A stretch of 64,000 nucleotides of DNA from Nereida sp024640765. Lineage in GTDB: Bacteria > Pseudomonadota > Alphaproteobacteria > Rhodobacterales > Rhodobacteraceae. The notes beneath the pieces are model-generated. The model searched no databases. It had not been told where the DNA came from and worked only from the letters and a program-made list of their open reading frames with translations. Where the stretch lies: positions 1-64,000 of the forward strand of contig JAHEEK010000012.1 of assembly GCA_024640765.1 (NCBI GenBank), written 5' to 3'. Below, one piece after another: positions 26,724-36,146 of the stretch (position 1 is the stretch's first letter; each line of letters begins with the position of its first letter). A program made the translations under genes and the position numbers.

Positions 26724-27998
26724 ATGCCTCTAACGCTTGGGTATGAAATCTATCTACTCACATTCGGAAAAGCTGTCGCGTCGCGAGTTAAACGCCGCAA
26801 GGTGTTCTATATTCCCGGATATGATCCGATCCACCCGCGCAGATACCGCGAGCTTTACCGACTAGAAAGCTAGGATCAGGGGCAGATTAGTGGCTATGAT
26901 ATTGAATTATCAGCCAAATACGAAGGCGCGCGGTATGGCTTGCATGTGAAAGCAGATATCGACGGCCATGTAACGGAAAGCGATTTTGAAGTACTCGTGT
27001 GGTCCGATATTGTGCGTGACAGCATGTCGAACACGATTGCGGCGACCTATGCGCAATTGTTCAAGACTGCATGGATTTACATCTCAACAGGCGTTCTGTG
27101 GCGGCTGATGAAGCTGCGAAAAGGCCCTGTTATTGCGGTGCTTTATCCAGTGGTGTTTTTGCTGGGGCAGGCGGGCTTGGCGTTTTGGTTGGGGTCGGTG
27201 GTCTATCGGTTGCTGAATTGGGCGATGCAAGCGGGCGCCGGTTTTAGCATTTGGCCAATATCATTGACGGTCGCTGTTGTCGCGTCATGGTGCGTGCTGC
27301 GCTGGTTCAAAACCAACGATAACAAGTTTTTGGCCTACTATTTGATGCATGATTATAGCCACTCGGCTGCAACCCGCGGCGCCTATTCAGCTGCATTAAA
27401 ACAGCGAATTGCGGAATTTTCCGGTGTAATCTCTGACGCGTTGCACGGCGATGTAGATGAGGTTTTGGTCGTTGGGCACTCCTCTGGTGCGCATCTGGCA
27501 GTGTTGGCGTTGGCCGATGTTCTGCGTGACGGCAATCTGCCCATACACCAACCAGCGCTGGCATTTTTGTCACTTGGCCAAGTTGTGCCAATGGTCAGTT
27601 TTCTTCCCGGTGCAGATGAGTTGCGTCGTGATCTGCACTACCTCAGTGAGGCTGCGCCACTGACGTGGGTGGATGTGACTGCACCGGGTGATGGCTGTGC
27701 GTTTGTGCTTTGTGATCCTGTTGCTGTGTCGGGCTTCGCGCGGTCCACACAACGGTGGCCTTTGGTGGTTTCTGCAGCGTTTTCCCAAACATTAAGTGCT
27801 GCGCGTTGGAAGGCACTGCGTTGGCGGTTTTTCCGTCTTCATTTTCAGTACCTCTGCGCATTCGATAGCCCAGCTGACTATGACTATTTCCAAATTACTG
27901 GTGGCCCTGTGTCTCTCGCAGAGCGGTTCAAAGGACGTGCACCGTCAAAGTCACGGATCGTCAGGGCTGTGTCAAAGTTCACAAAGACCGCCCCATGA
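26724..27998 (+). pseudogene. Alpha/beta-hydrolase-like membrane protein, in-frame TAG at codon 50
   Basis: Reading from ATG 26724 gives KVFYIPGYDPIHPRRYRELY, then TAG at 26871-26873, and the same frame continues without interruption to 27998 for 374 more codons. The downstream part has hydrophobic segments (~residues 115-200) and a GHSSGAHLAV nucleophile elbow typical of alpha/beta hydrolases. Restart is possible at GTG codons after the stop, but the N-terminal FYIPGYDP block would be lost. It lies 6 bp from the broken P450, so the two formed one operon. The enzyme's substrate is unknown. Confidence 0.75.
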
Positions 27999-28004
27999 GT
28001 AGCA

Positions 28005-29366
28005 ATGACATACGCCCCCCCCAAACCAGCATCGCGGCCCGAGCGTGTATCGCTTTGGCGGTATATGAAGTTGTTTCGGGTAGATATTTTGTCCGCGCAA
28101 CCTGCCAAACTTTACGGCGCTTGGATGGCGGAATTTCGGACGCTGTTTTTCCGCAACTATCTCGTGAATGATCCTCAGGTGATTGAGCGTGCTCTGAAAA
28201 CTGAGCCCGATAGTTTTCCCAAATCAAACCGGATTAGCGAAGGCCTGCGCCCTTTGTTGGGAGACAGCGTATTTTTGACGAACGGCGAGGCATGGAAGCG
28301 ACAGCGCCGCATAATTGATCCCGCGTTTGAAGGCGGACGGCTGCGCGAGGTGTTTCCGTCGATGAAAACAGCAAGCGCTGCAATTGTTGCGCGCCTCGCA
28401 CCTTTGGCCGATGGAACCGCACGCGATATTGAGCCGCTCACCAGCCACGCGGCGGCTGACGTAATTTTTCGTACCCTATTTTCGATGCCTATTGATACGC
28501 CAATCGCGCAATCCGTTTTTTCACAGTTCAGAGACTACCAACGCAGTCAGCCGCTTTTGAACTTAGCCGCCTTTGTTCGGCTCCCGAAATGGATGCCCCG
28601 TGTATTTCGGCGACAAACGTCTGAAACTGCTAAAACCATTGGTGCCTTGATTGCAGAGCTGACCGAAACGCGGCTGGAAGAGATATCGCAGGGACGCGCG
28701 CCCGATGATTTGGCTACAAAAATTATGACGACCCCTGATCCCGAAACAGGCGAGATTTTTAGTGCTAATGAAATGGTCGATCAGGTAGCGATCTTCTTTT
28801 TGGCGGGTCATGAAACGTCCGCTTCTGCTTTGGCGTGGACGCTGTATTTGCTGGCGATGTATCCTGAATGGCAGGACAAGATTGCTGAGGAAGTGCCAGA
28901 CAGTGATCTGGAATTTTCCGATTTGTCGAAATTGCGCGTGACGCGCGATGTGTTTCGTGAGGGGCTGCGGCTTTATCCGCCAGTTCCCATGATGGTGTGC
29001 GAGGCCGCAGAAAATGTTGAATTTCGGCGTCGCGATGTTAAGACTAGTGCGCAAATTGTGCTGAGCCCTTGGCATCTTCATCGCCATACTCGTTTGTGAG
29101 ATGATCCAGATCAGTTTGATCCAACCCGTTTTCAAAATCCAGAGGCTAAGCAAGCTGTTAGACAGGCGTACATGCCGTTCAGCAGAGGCCCGCGGCTTTG
29201 CACAGGGGCGGGTTTTGCAATGCTGGAAGGGGTTTTGATGTTAGCGGATCTGGTGCGTGCATACCGCTTTGAGGTGGTCCAAGATCGGGTTCCCGTACCA
29301 GTGGCCCACCTGACCGTACGTGCCAAAGACGGCATTTGGCTAAGGATTTCACCGCGTCAGGATTAA
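28005..29366 (+). pseudogene. Cytochrome P450, in-frame TGA before the heme-binding loop
   Basis: The frame encodes a 453-residue P450: I-helix AGHETSASAL, K-helix ExxR in FREGLRLYPP and the heme loop FSRGPRLCTGAG (Cys codon 399, at 29199-29201). Codon 365 is TGA (29097-29099) in the context HTRL-stop-DDPDQFDP, where the family has Trp (TGG), so one transition explains it. The product made without readthrough ends before the heme Cys and cannot be active. The frame is otherwise open and the 3' end overlaps the convergent retropepsin-like gene by 18 bp. Confidence 0.93.
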
Positions 29367-29927
29367 AGTGTTTCCGCGGATTGAAACTTCGGCAAAGCGC
29401 TGCAAATAGCTCATCCCCAGAAGGCTGCCTTCCATCGGTGCGCTGTTGACGGTTGCCCGCACGCCAGTGTCTATAACATCGCCAAGTTGAACAGCTTCAA
29501 GGCGCACAAATGCAATGCTAACTGTGCCATTAGCCGTGTTTGCACGCCCGAAATAATCCAAAGCCGCAGTGTCTAACCCAACGCGGCGAGCGTCCTCTTG
29601 TGTTAAAACAATCTCGCTTGCGCCAGTATTCACCAAGAAAGGCACGCCGACACCGTTTACCCGAAGCGTTAGATGGAAATGCCCGTCTGCCCGCCGCGGC
29701 ACCTCAATTTGATCTGCGGCGTTGGTATTTGGGACTTGAGTAACTGTGCTGCTGATGTCCTCCCAAAGTCCGACACCAGCGATTGCACCAAGAATGATCA
29801 GGACCCAAATCGCGGCTTGTTGCAGTGTTTTGCCTAGATTACGTCGTTGGCTCACCAAATAGCTGCCGCCGATCGCGACAATGAGCAAACCCATGTAGAG
29901 AGGTTGCGCGGTGTCGCCGCCATCCAT
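29349..29927 (-). CDS. Retropepsin-like (TIGR02281-type) protein with Asn in place of the catalytic Asp
   Basis: The start at 29927 makes a one-base TGATG overlap with the original end of marC and gives 192 residues. There are two N-terminal membrane segments (~10-25 and ~36-54), then a clan AA protease domain. The active-site signature, normally hhhDTGAS, reads FLVNTGASEIVL: Asn100, codon AAT at 29628-29630. The C-terminal LLGMSYLQRF segment of the family is intact. If the change is real, the protein should lack protease activity, since retropepsins use one Asp per monomer. Confidence 0.82.
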   Translation of the reverse strand: MDGGDTAQPLYMGLLIVAIGGSYLVSQRRNLGKTLQQAAIWVLIILGAIAGVGLWEDISSTVTQVPNTNAADQIEVPRRADGHFHLTLRVNGVGVPFLVNTGASEIVLTQEDARRVGLDTAALDYFGRANTANGTVSIAFVRLEAVQLGDVIDTGVRATVNSAPMEGSLLGMSYLQRFAEVSIRGNTLILTR

Positions 29928-30543
29928 CAGATCAACCCGATGCCAAAGTCGCGCAACCCACCAAGGATGAATTGAACCGATAGGGCCGCAAGAAGCATCC
30001 CAAGAAGGCGTGTGACGATGTTGACGCCCGTTTTCCCAATCCGCGCTCGATGACGCCCGCGAACAGAAACAGGCAAAACGCACAGATGATAACGCTGATC
30101 ATGACCAGTGTGACTGCGACAAATCCCATCCAGCCTTGATCGCCCGTCAACAAAATGATCGTCGCGATAGAGCCAGGGCCCGCGATAAGCGGAATAGCCA
30201 TAGGAAAGACAGACGGGTCGTCTACGTGCTCTTCTTCAGCTTGATCTTTACGCCGCGATTGGCGCCGTTCAAAAAGCATGTCGAGAGCAGTGATGAACAA
30301 CAACACACCTCCCGAAATGCGGAAAGCGGGCATGCCAATGCCCACAAATCCCAACAGCGCCTCTCCAAAAAGGCCGAATGCCAACAAAATACCGACGGCG
30401 ATAAGACAACACCGCAGTGCAACTTGGCGGCGCTGCTGCGGGGACATTCCCGTAGTAAGGGTCACAAAAATGGGAGTAAGGCCAATCGGGGCGATGATCA
30501 CGAAAAGCGTTGCGAATGCAGTGATGAGAAACGCTATGTCCAT
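29927..30543 (-). pseudogene. marC: MarC-family membrane protein, frameshifted near the C-terminus
   Basis: The first ~170 residues form a MarC/SNARE-like integral membrane protein (FATLFVIIAPIGLTPIF, PLIAGPGSIATIILL). After GLGK a one-base loss in the homopolymer at 30031-30034 shifts the frame. The other frame continues TGVNIVTRLLGMLLAALSVQF and ends at a TGA (29927-29929) that overlaps the next gene's ATG, proving the original end. The shifted product runs to 29932 and loses the final membrane helix. Confidence 0.88.
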
Positions 30544-30564
30544 TCCGGTCTCCTGTCGGGGGCC

Positions 30565-32427
30565 TTAAACCCGTTTACTCGCCGCCTCGAGCTTTTCTGA
30601 TGCGGCGACCCAAAGCGTCTCGGCACGGTCGAGCGCTGTGCGCACTTCGGCGTATTTTTTTTGCCACACTTCAGCTTCGCCTGCTTTGCCATCTTCGTAA
30701 AGACTTGGGTCCGCCAGTTTCTTGGCCAGCTTGTCGCCCATGACGTTTAGCTTTTCGAGGCGCTCTTCGCATTTGCGAACGTCTGTTTTCATGGCCGTGA
30801 GTTGGTCTTTTGTGACCTTCGGTTTGGCGGGTTTAGCAGCGGCTTTATCTTTGTTTTTCAGCGGTGCGTCATTGGTCAAAAGCAGTTTTCGGTAGGCATC
30901 AAGGTCATCGTTGTAAGGTGCCACTCCGCCGTCTTTGACCAGCCAAAGCCGGTCAGCAACCATTGAGAGCAGGTGCATATCGTGACTGACCAGAATGACC
31001 GCGCCCGAGTAGGCTGTTAGGGCTTCAACAAGGGCCTCGCGGCTTTCAATATCAAGGTGGTTGGTGGGCTCATCAAGGATCAGCATATGCGGCGCATCAA
31101 GGGTCGCAAGCAGCAGCGACAGGCGTGCCTTTTGCCCCCCAGAGAGCTTTGCCACAAGCGTGTCAGCCTGATCGGCGCCCAGGCCAAAACCAGCCAGACG
31201 GGCGCGCAAACGCGCCTGTCCTTCGTCGGGACGCAGCCGTTTGATGTGGTCAAGCGGGGTCTCGTCGATAAAGAGTTCATCCACTTGGTGTTGGGCAAAA
31301 TAACCAATGCGTAACTTGGATGACATGACCACACGGCCTGCCATTGCATCAAGGCGCCCTGACAGCAGTTTCGACAAAGTCGACTTTCCCTGACCGTTTT
31401 TGCCCAAAAGTGCGATGCGGTCGTCTTGATCAATGCGTAGGTTCAGCTTTCGAAGAACCGGCGTTCCGTCATATCCGACGTCCGCACCTTCAACATTGAC
31501 GATGGGTGGGGACATTTCCTCGGGCTCGGGGAAGGTGAAAACGCGCTTTGCCGCTTCTTCGGGCGGCGTGATTGTCTCCATTTTCTCAAGCATCTTAACA
31601 CGTGATTGGGCCTGCTTAGCCTTTGATGCCTTTGCCTTGAAGCGGTCCACAAAGCTTTGCAGGTGCGCGCGGCGCAGATCTTGCTTTTTCGCGGCGGCAG
31701 TTTGAATGGCGCGCTGCTCGGCGCGGGCCTTGGCGAACTGATCATAACCACCAGCCCAGAGCGTTAGTTTACGCCCTTCAAGGTGCAAGATGTGCCCGAC
31801 GGCGCGGTTCAAAAGGCCGCGATCGTGGCTGATGATGACAACGGTGTGGGGGTATTTGGCCAGATAGGTTTCGAGCCAAAGGGCGCCTTCAAGGTCCAAA
31901 TAGTTTGTTGGCTCGTCTAGCAACAAAATATCGGGCTGTGCAAAGAGCACACCCGCAAGGGCCACACGCATCCGCCAGCCACCTGAGAACGCAGAGCAGG
32001 GCATCAATTGCTCGGCCGCATCAAAACCCAAACCCTTGAGAATGGATGAGGCGCGGCCTTCGGCAGACCATGCATCGATATCGGCCAAACGCATTTGAAC
32101 ATCGGCAATGCGTGCGGGGTCCGTTGCGGTTTCAGCCTCGGCCAACAAAGCGTTGCGCTCAGTGTCAGCGGCCAAAACTGTGTCAAGCAATGAGGTTTCA
32201 GAGGAGGGGACCTCTTGGGCTACGCCGCCAATTTTAGCGCGTTCCGGCACCGAAATTGCCCCGCTTTCAAGGGCAAACTCGCCGCGGATAATGCGGAACA
32301 ATGTGGTTTTGCCGGCGCCGTTTGGCCCAACCAAACCGACTTTGTGGCCTGTGGGAATGGTGGCGGATGCGCCTTCAAAAAGCGGACGGCCTTCGATGGC
32401 GAATGAGATGTCTGAAATGCGTAACAT
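30565..32427 (-). CDS. ABC-F family ATPase (Uup/YheS-like)
   Basis: The 620-residue protein has two ATP-binding cassettes: Walker A GPNGAGKTTLF and GKNGQGKSTLS, signatures SGGWRMR and SGGQKAR, and Walker B DILLLDEPTNYLD and MLILDEPTNHLD. An ~80-residue linker (residues ~235-310) lies between them and a Lys-rich coiled-coil tail after ~530. There are no membrane segments. ABC-F proteins act on ribosomes, so a translation-factor role is likely rather than transport. Confidence 0.93.
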   Translation of the reverse strand: MLRISDISFAIEGRPLFEGASATIPTGHKVGLVGPNGAGKTTLFRIIRGEFALESGAISVPERAKIGGVAQEVPSSETSLLDTVLAADTERNALLAEAETATDPARIADVQMRLADIDAWSAEGRASSILKGLGFDAAEQLMPCSAFSGGWRMRVALAGVLFAQPDILLLDEPTNYLDLEGALWLETYLAKYPHTVVIISHDRGLLNRAVGHILHLEGRKLTLWAGGYDQFAKARAEQRAIQTAAAKKQDLRRAHLQSFVDRFKAKASKAKQAQSRVKMLEKMETITPPEEAAKRVFTFPEPEEMSPPIVNVEGADVGYDGTPVLRKLNLRIDQDDRIALLGKNGQGKSTLSKLLSGRLDAMAGRVVMSSKLRIGYFAQHQVDELFIDETPLDHIKRLRPDEGQARLRARLAGFGLGADQADTLVAKLSGGQKARLSLLLATLDAPHMLILDEPTNHLDIESREALVEALTAYSGAVILVSHDMHLLSMVADRLWLVKDGGVAPYNDDLDAYRKLLLTNDAPLKNKDKAAAKPAKPKVTKDQLTAMKTDVRKCEERLEKLNVMGDKLAKKLADPSLYEDGKAGEAEVWQKKYAEVRTALDRAETLWVAASEKLEAASKRV

Positions 32428-32543
32428 GCACGGTCCATGCCCGTTTACGTGGCCCCCGTCAACGCAGGCTTTTCATAGGTGGGAAAGGGTGCTAAGTGCG
32501 CGCCAAATCATTACCGCAACTCAAAACCTGTAAGGGGTCTATC

Positions 32544-32966
32544 ATGGCTATCCAACGTACATTCTCAATCATCAAACCAGACGCAACACGCCGCAACTTG
32601 ACTGGCGCGATCAACGCAAAATTTGAAGCCGCTGGCCTGCGCATCGTTGCACAAAAGCGCATCCATCTGACAGCTGCACAAGCAGGCGAGTTCTATAAAG
32701 TGCACGCAGAGCGTCCTTTCTACGGCGAGCTGTGTGAATTCATGGCGTCTGCACCAATCGTCGCCCAGGTTCTGGAAGGTGAAGACGCTATTGCGAAAAA
32801 CCGCGAAGTTATGGGCGCTACAAACCCAAGCGATGCGGCTGCAGGCACAATCCGCGCTGAGTTTGCTGAATCAGTTGGTGAAAACTCTGTTCACGGTTCT
32901 GACGCTCCAGAAACTGCTGCAGAAGAAATCGCATATTTCTTCTCTGGTCTTGAACTGGTTGGCTAA
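32544..32966 (+). CDS. ndk: Nucleoside diphosphate kinase
   Basis: The 140-residue protein has the phospho-His motif NSVHGSD (His117) and the IIKPDATRRN N-terminus. It balances NTP pools. Start at ATG 32544 after AAGGGG. Confidence 0.98.
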   Translation: MAIQRTFSIIKPDATRRNLTGAINAKFEAAGLRIVAQKRIHLTAAQAGEFYKVHAERPFYGELCEFMASAPIVAQVLEGEDAIAKNREVMGATNPSDAAAGTIRAEFAESVGENSVHGSDAPETAAEEIAYFFSGLELVG

Positions 32967-32987
32967 GTCACTTGTGACCTGAATTTG

Positions 32988-33022
32988 AAAGGGCGTGGGA
33001 GGAAACCTTTGCGCCCTTTTTT
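32988..33022 (+). terminator. Rho-independent terminator of ndk
   Basis: AAAGGGCG pairs with CGCCCTTT and is followed by six or more T. Confidence 0.88.
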
Positions 33023-33037
33023 ATCTGGCTGACGGGC

Positions 33038-33361
33038 CTATCTGATCAGCCCAGTCCCAATGGCATTTAGTTCGGGTTCGATGCCAGTGTCGTTTTGCGT
33101 GCGGTTTGCCTTTAGCGCGTCGAATTTGAACCGAAGCGCTTCTTTTTCGGCGCCGTTACAATCATTCCAAGGACGCCCTTGCAGTGCCATGACCAGAACG
33201 TAGTACCCGATGAAATGGGGTTTGTTGCCCTCGGCCAATAACATGGCGTAGGCCGCGTCCGGCCCTAGGCTGCGCAGGGTCTTGGCATCAGCGATACCTG
33301 CCGCGATAAGCTGTTCTTCAAAGGCGGGGCCGATATTTTTGATCGTTTGCAAATCAGACAT
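33038..33361 (-). CDS. TfoX/Sxy C-terminal domain protein
   Basis: The 107-residue protein carries the TfoX_C helix-hairpin-helix-like domain (IKNIGPAFEEQLIAAGI, TLRSLGPDAAYAMLL) without the N-terminal TfoX domain. TfoX regulates competence in some gammaproteobacteria. The role of these stand-alone domains is unknown. It is convergent with ndk. Confidence 0.82.
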   Translation of the reverse strand: MSDLQTIKNIGPAFEEQLIAAGIADAKTLRSLGPDAAYAMLLAEGNKPHFIGYYVLVMALQGRPWNDCNGAEKEALRFKFDALKANRTQNDTGIEPELNAIGTGLIR

Positions 33362-33468
33362 ACCAAAATGTTAGCCTGATATTGTGCTTTGAGTAAGATG
33401 CCTTGGGCCGTTTTGTTCAAATGCCCAGGACGCCTCTAAAGAAACTTGAAGTGGTCGGGTGTGCCGAA

Positions 33469-34038
33469 TTAACGGCCCCAAGTTCGCACGATGCCGCAAT
33501 CCATATGCACGAAGTTTGACTTGGTATAGCGGCCAACGCCGCCGCCGCCACAAGCCTGCGCTGCGCGTGCCATTTGGCTTACAGAACGGCCACTGACCCT
33601 AAGGTCAGCTGCTTGACCCTTCATATGTAGCGACTTTTTCGCCACGCCACCGGTCCGTGACCGAAGCATCGAATTTGTTTGGGGCGTCCGGTACCCAGAC
33701 AGCAGCAAATAGGGTTCAGGCGTATCCATCAAATTATGGGCCGCGGCGATCACATCAATCGTGCGTGTGTCCATCTTGATTGCTTTGTCCTGACGCCAGT
33801 CGCGCATGAACCAGTTAATCTCTTTCAGGCTGTCACGCAGGTATTCGCCTTCAACCCAGTAGATCATCTCAATGCTCTCACCGGTCCGTCCAGAGTAAGC
33901 TTTGAGTTTGCGAATGTCGCCAGCGCCACGCAGAAAACCTGCGGCGTTTGAATAAGTTGGGGCGGCCGTGATCGCGCTTGCGGCAAACGCCGTCAAAAGC
34001 CCACGCCGTGTGATGCAAGTGGAAGATACCGTGCTCAT
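33469..34038 (-). CDS. DUF882 / peptidase M15-like exported protein
   Basis: The 189-residue protein starts with a twin-arginine signal (TRRGLLTAFAASAITA). The mature domain has the D-Ala-D-Ala carboxypeptidase-like metal site of the DUF882/YcbK family: SGYRTP, LHMKGQAADLR and NFVHMDCG. It probably acts on peptidoglycan in the periplasm. It is divergent from an L,D-transpeptidase, which supports a cell-wall role. Confidence 0.88.
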   Translation of the reverse strand: MSTVSSTCITRRGLLTAFAASAITAAPTYSNAAGFLRGAGDIRKLKAYSGRTGESIEMIYWVEGEYLRDSLKEINWFMRDWRQDKAIKMDTRTIDVIAAAHNLMDTPEPYLLLSGYRTPQTNSMLRSRTGGVAKKSLHMKGQAADLRVSGRSVSQMARAAQACGGGGVGRYTKSNFVHMDCGIVRTWGR

Positions 34039-34409
34039 CGTGCCTCGTCGTCCTGCTTTTTGCGTAGAGCCCTCAGAGAGGCTTGCCGCTATTACATCTC
34101 CCCAGATGTGCGCATGTTATTGCACAATGGGAATCAGCAACCAAGGATAGATTCGTCAGACCCACGATTTACCGCGAATTTCGGCATATTTTTGCGTATC
34201 AGGGTCTTCGTCAATCGTTACGGTCGTGCAGCGCACAGATGCGGGCGCTGAAAACTGGCTGCTATGCCACAGATGCCTTCTAGAACGAATAGATGAGGAA
34301 TTTGTGAATAGACACTCAAAGCGGCATCGTGGATCATTAACCTTGCAGGTGTGTGCTGCGCGTATCTGCCTAGTAGTAAACACAGTTAAATGTGTGGGGG
34401 ACAAAAGAC
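34039..34409. other. 371-bp divergent intergenic region
   Basis: No gene is visible. It must hold promoters for both the DUF882 gene and the L,D-transpeptidase gene. A GGGGG ribosome site (34396-34400) decides the start of the latter at 34410. A TTAACC at 34338-34343 resembles a CtrA half-site, but a single one is weak evidence. Confidence 0.4.
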
Positions 34410-36107
34410 ATGTTGCGTAATCAAGCTATTTCCGGACGCCAATTCAACAACCATCTGAATGCACGCGCCGAGGGTCGTGTCAGCGCCAAAACGGTAGATC
34501 GTGGCCTGATTGTCTGGCGCAACGCGCTGGCGGTTCTGTGGTTGGGTCTTGTTGTGTTGATGTTGGCTATGGCGTCGCCGTCTTTGGCCCAAGATGCGCA
34601 ATTAAAACAAGCAATTGCGACGGCAGCAGCCAAAGATCGCGACATTGCTGCCTATTACAAAGCAACGGGCTATGCGCCCTTATGGGTTGGATCGGGCAGC
34701 AAAGATCGCGCGCGGCGCCGTGCATTGGTTGCGGCGTTTGCGGGTGCAGCAGATCATGGCTTGCCCTCAGCCAAATACGATGATGCTAAACTACGGAAAT
34801 TGATTGGCGCAGCGGAAGGCGCAACAGCACGCGGAAAGCTGGAAGTTGAGTTGTCTCGTCAGTTTCTTTCCTACGCACGTGATATTCAGACCGGTATTCT
34901 AACGCCGTCACGGGTGGACGAGGGAATTGTACGTAAAGTCCCGTACCGCGACCGTTTGGCCACCCTTGATGCGTTTGCAAATTCAAACCCCGTTGGCTTC
35001 ATGAAAAGCCTGCCGCCTAAGAACCCCGAATATACGCGCTTAATGAAAGCCAAGCTGGATATGGAGCGTCAAATCGCAAAAGGCGGTTGGGGGCCGACGG
35101 TATCTGGTAAATCGCTTAAGCCAGGTCAAAGCGGTAAGGGCGTGGTTGAGTTGCGCGACCGTCTTGTGGCGATGGGCTACATGCGCCGCAGTGCGTCAGC
35201 AACATATGATGCTGATCTGCAAAAAACGGTGCAGCAATTTCAGCTTGGCAACGGTCTGCCCGCAGACGGTGTTGCGGGAGCGGTCACCCTGAAGGAAATC
35301 AACGTGCCGATGGAGCGCCGTTTGCGCAACGTGATCGTTGCAATGGAGCGCGAGCGTTGGATGAACCGTCCACGCGGAAAACGTCATATCGATGTCAATT
35401 TAGCAGATTTTACCGCCAAAATCATGGATGGCAGCACTGTGACATTTCAAACCCGCAGTGTGGTGGGCAAGAACGTCTCGGACCAGCGCAGCCCAGAATT
35501 TTCAGACGTGATGGAGTTTATGGTCATCAATCCAAGCTGGTACGTGCCGCGCTCGATCGCCACGAAAGAATACCTGCCGCTTTTGAAGGAAAACCGCAAC
35601 GCGGTGAGCCAGCTTGAAATCACTGACAGTTCGGGTCGCAAGATTAATCGTGGCGCAGTCGATTTTAGTCAGTTTGATGAACAAACTTTCCCCTTCGACA
35701 TGCGCCAGCCACCGTCCAAGGGGAATGCCTTGGGGTTGGTTAAGTTTATGTTTCCCAACCGCTACAACATTTATCTTCACGACACGCCCGCCAAAAGCTT
35801 GTTCAGTCGCAATGTTCGTGCATTCAGTCACGGCTGCATCCGTTTGAACGACCCGTTTGATTTTGCCTACGCGCTTTTGGCAAAGCAAGAGAGCAACCCA
35901 AAGGCGTTTTTCCAGTCACTGCTGGCGACGGGTGAGGAAGCGACCGTAAACCTAAAACAGCCTGTGCCCGTGCATATCATGTACCGCACAGCGATCACCT
36001 CACCTGATGGGCCACTTCAATTCCGACGCGACGTTTACGGCCGCGATGCACGAATTTGGCGCGCTTTGGCGCGGCAAGGGGTGGCCCTGCGGAGCGTCAG
36101 CGGCTAA
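34410..36107 (+). CDS. L,D-transpeptidase (YcbB/LdtD-like)
   Basis: The 565-residue protein has an N-terminal membrane anchor or signal (~residues 35-57), a peptidoglycan-binding domain (~235-300, KPGQSGKGVVELRDRLVAMGY), and a YkuD catalytic domain with HDTPAKSLF and the active site SHGCIRLND (Cys nucleophile). It makes 3-3 cross-links in peptidoglycan or attaches proteins to it. Start at ATG 34410 rather than the in-frame GTG at 34392, which lies over the ribosome site. Confidence 0.93.
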   Translation: MLRNQAISGRQFNNHLNARAEGRVSAKTVDRGLIVWRNALAVLWLGLVVLMLAMASPSLAQDAQLKQAIATAAAKDRDIAAYYKATGYAPLWVGSGSKDRARRRALVAAFAGAADHGLPSAKYDDAKLRKLIGAAEGATARGKLEVELSRQFLSYARDIQTGILTPSRVDEGIVRKVPYRDRLATLDAFANSNPVGFMKSLPPKNPEYTRLMKAKLDMERQIAKGGWGPTVSGKSLKPGQSGKGVVELRDRLVAMGYMRRSASATYDADLQKTVQQFQLGNGLPADGVAGAVTLKEINVPMERRLRNVIVAMERERWMNRPRGKRHIDVNLADFTAKIMDGSTVTFQTRSVVGKNVSDQRSPEFSDVMEFMVINPSWYVPRSIATKEYLPLLKENRNAVSQLEITDSSGRKINRGAVDFSQFDEQTFPFDMRQPPSKGNALGLVKFMFPNRYNIYLHDTPAKSLFSRNVRAFSHGCIRLNDPFDFAYALLAKQESNPKAFFQSLLATGEEATVNLKQPVPVHIMYRTAITSPDGPLQFRRDVYGRDARIWRALARQGVALRSVSG

Positions 36108-36146
36108 GTCTTGCGCCGACACCCGCATGCGTAAAGGGGCGTGGAC

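Noticed and set aside
26871..29099. Recoding (pyrrolysine for TAG, selenocysteine for TGA)
   Set aside because: The TGA replaces a Trp that is not catalytic, the TAG is in a non-methyltransferase gene, other genes have TAA, and no recoding element was seen.
34338..34343. CtrA binding site upstream of the L,D-transpeptidase gene
   Set aside because: Only one half-site (TTAACC); the expected paired TTAA spacing is absent.
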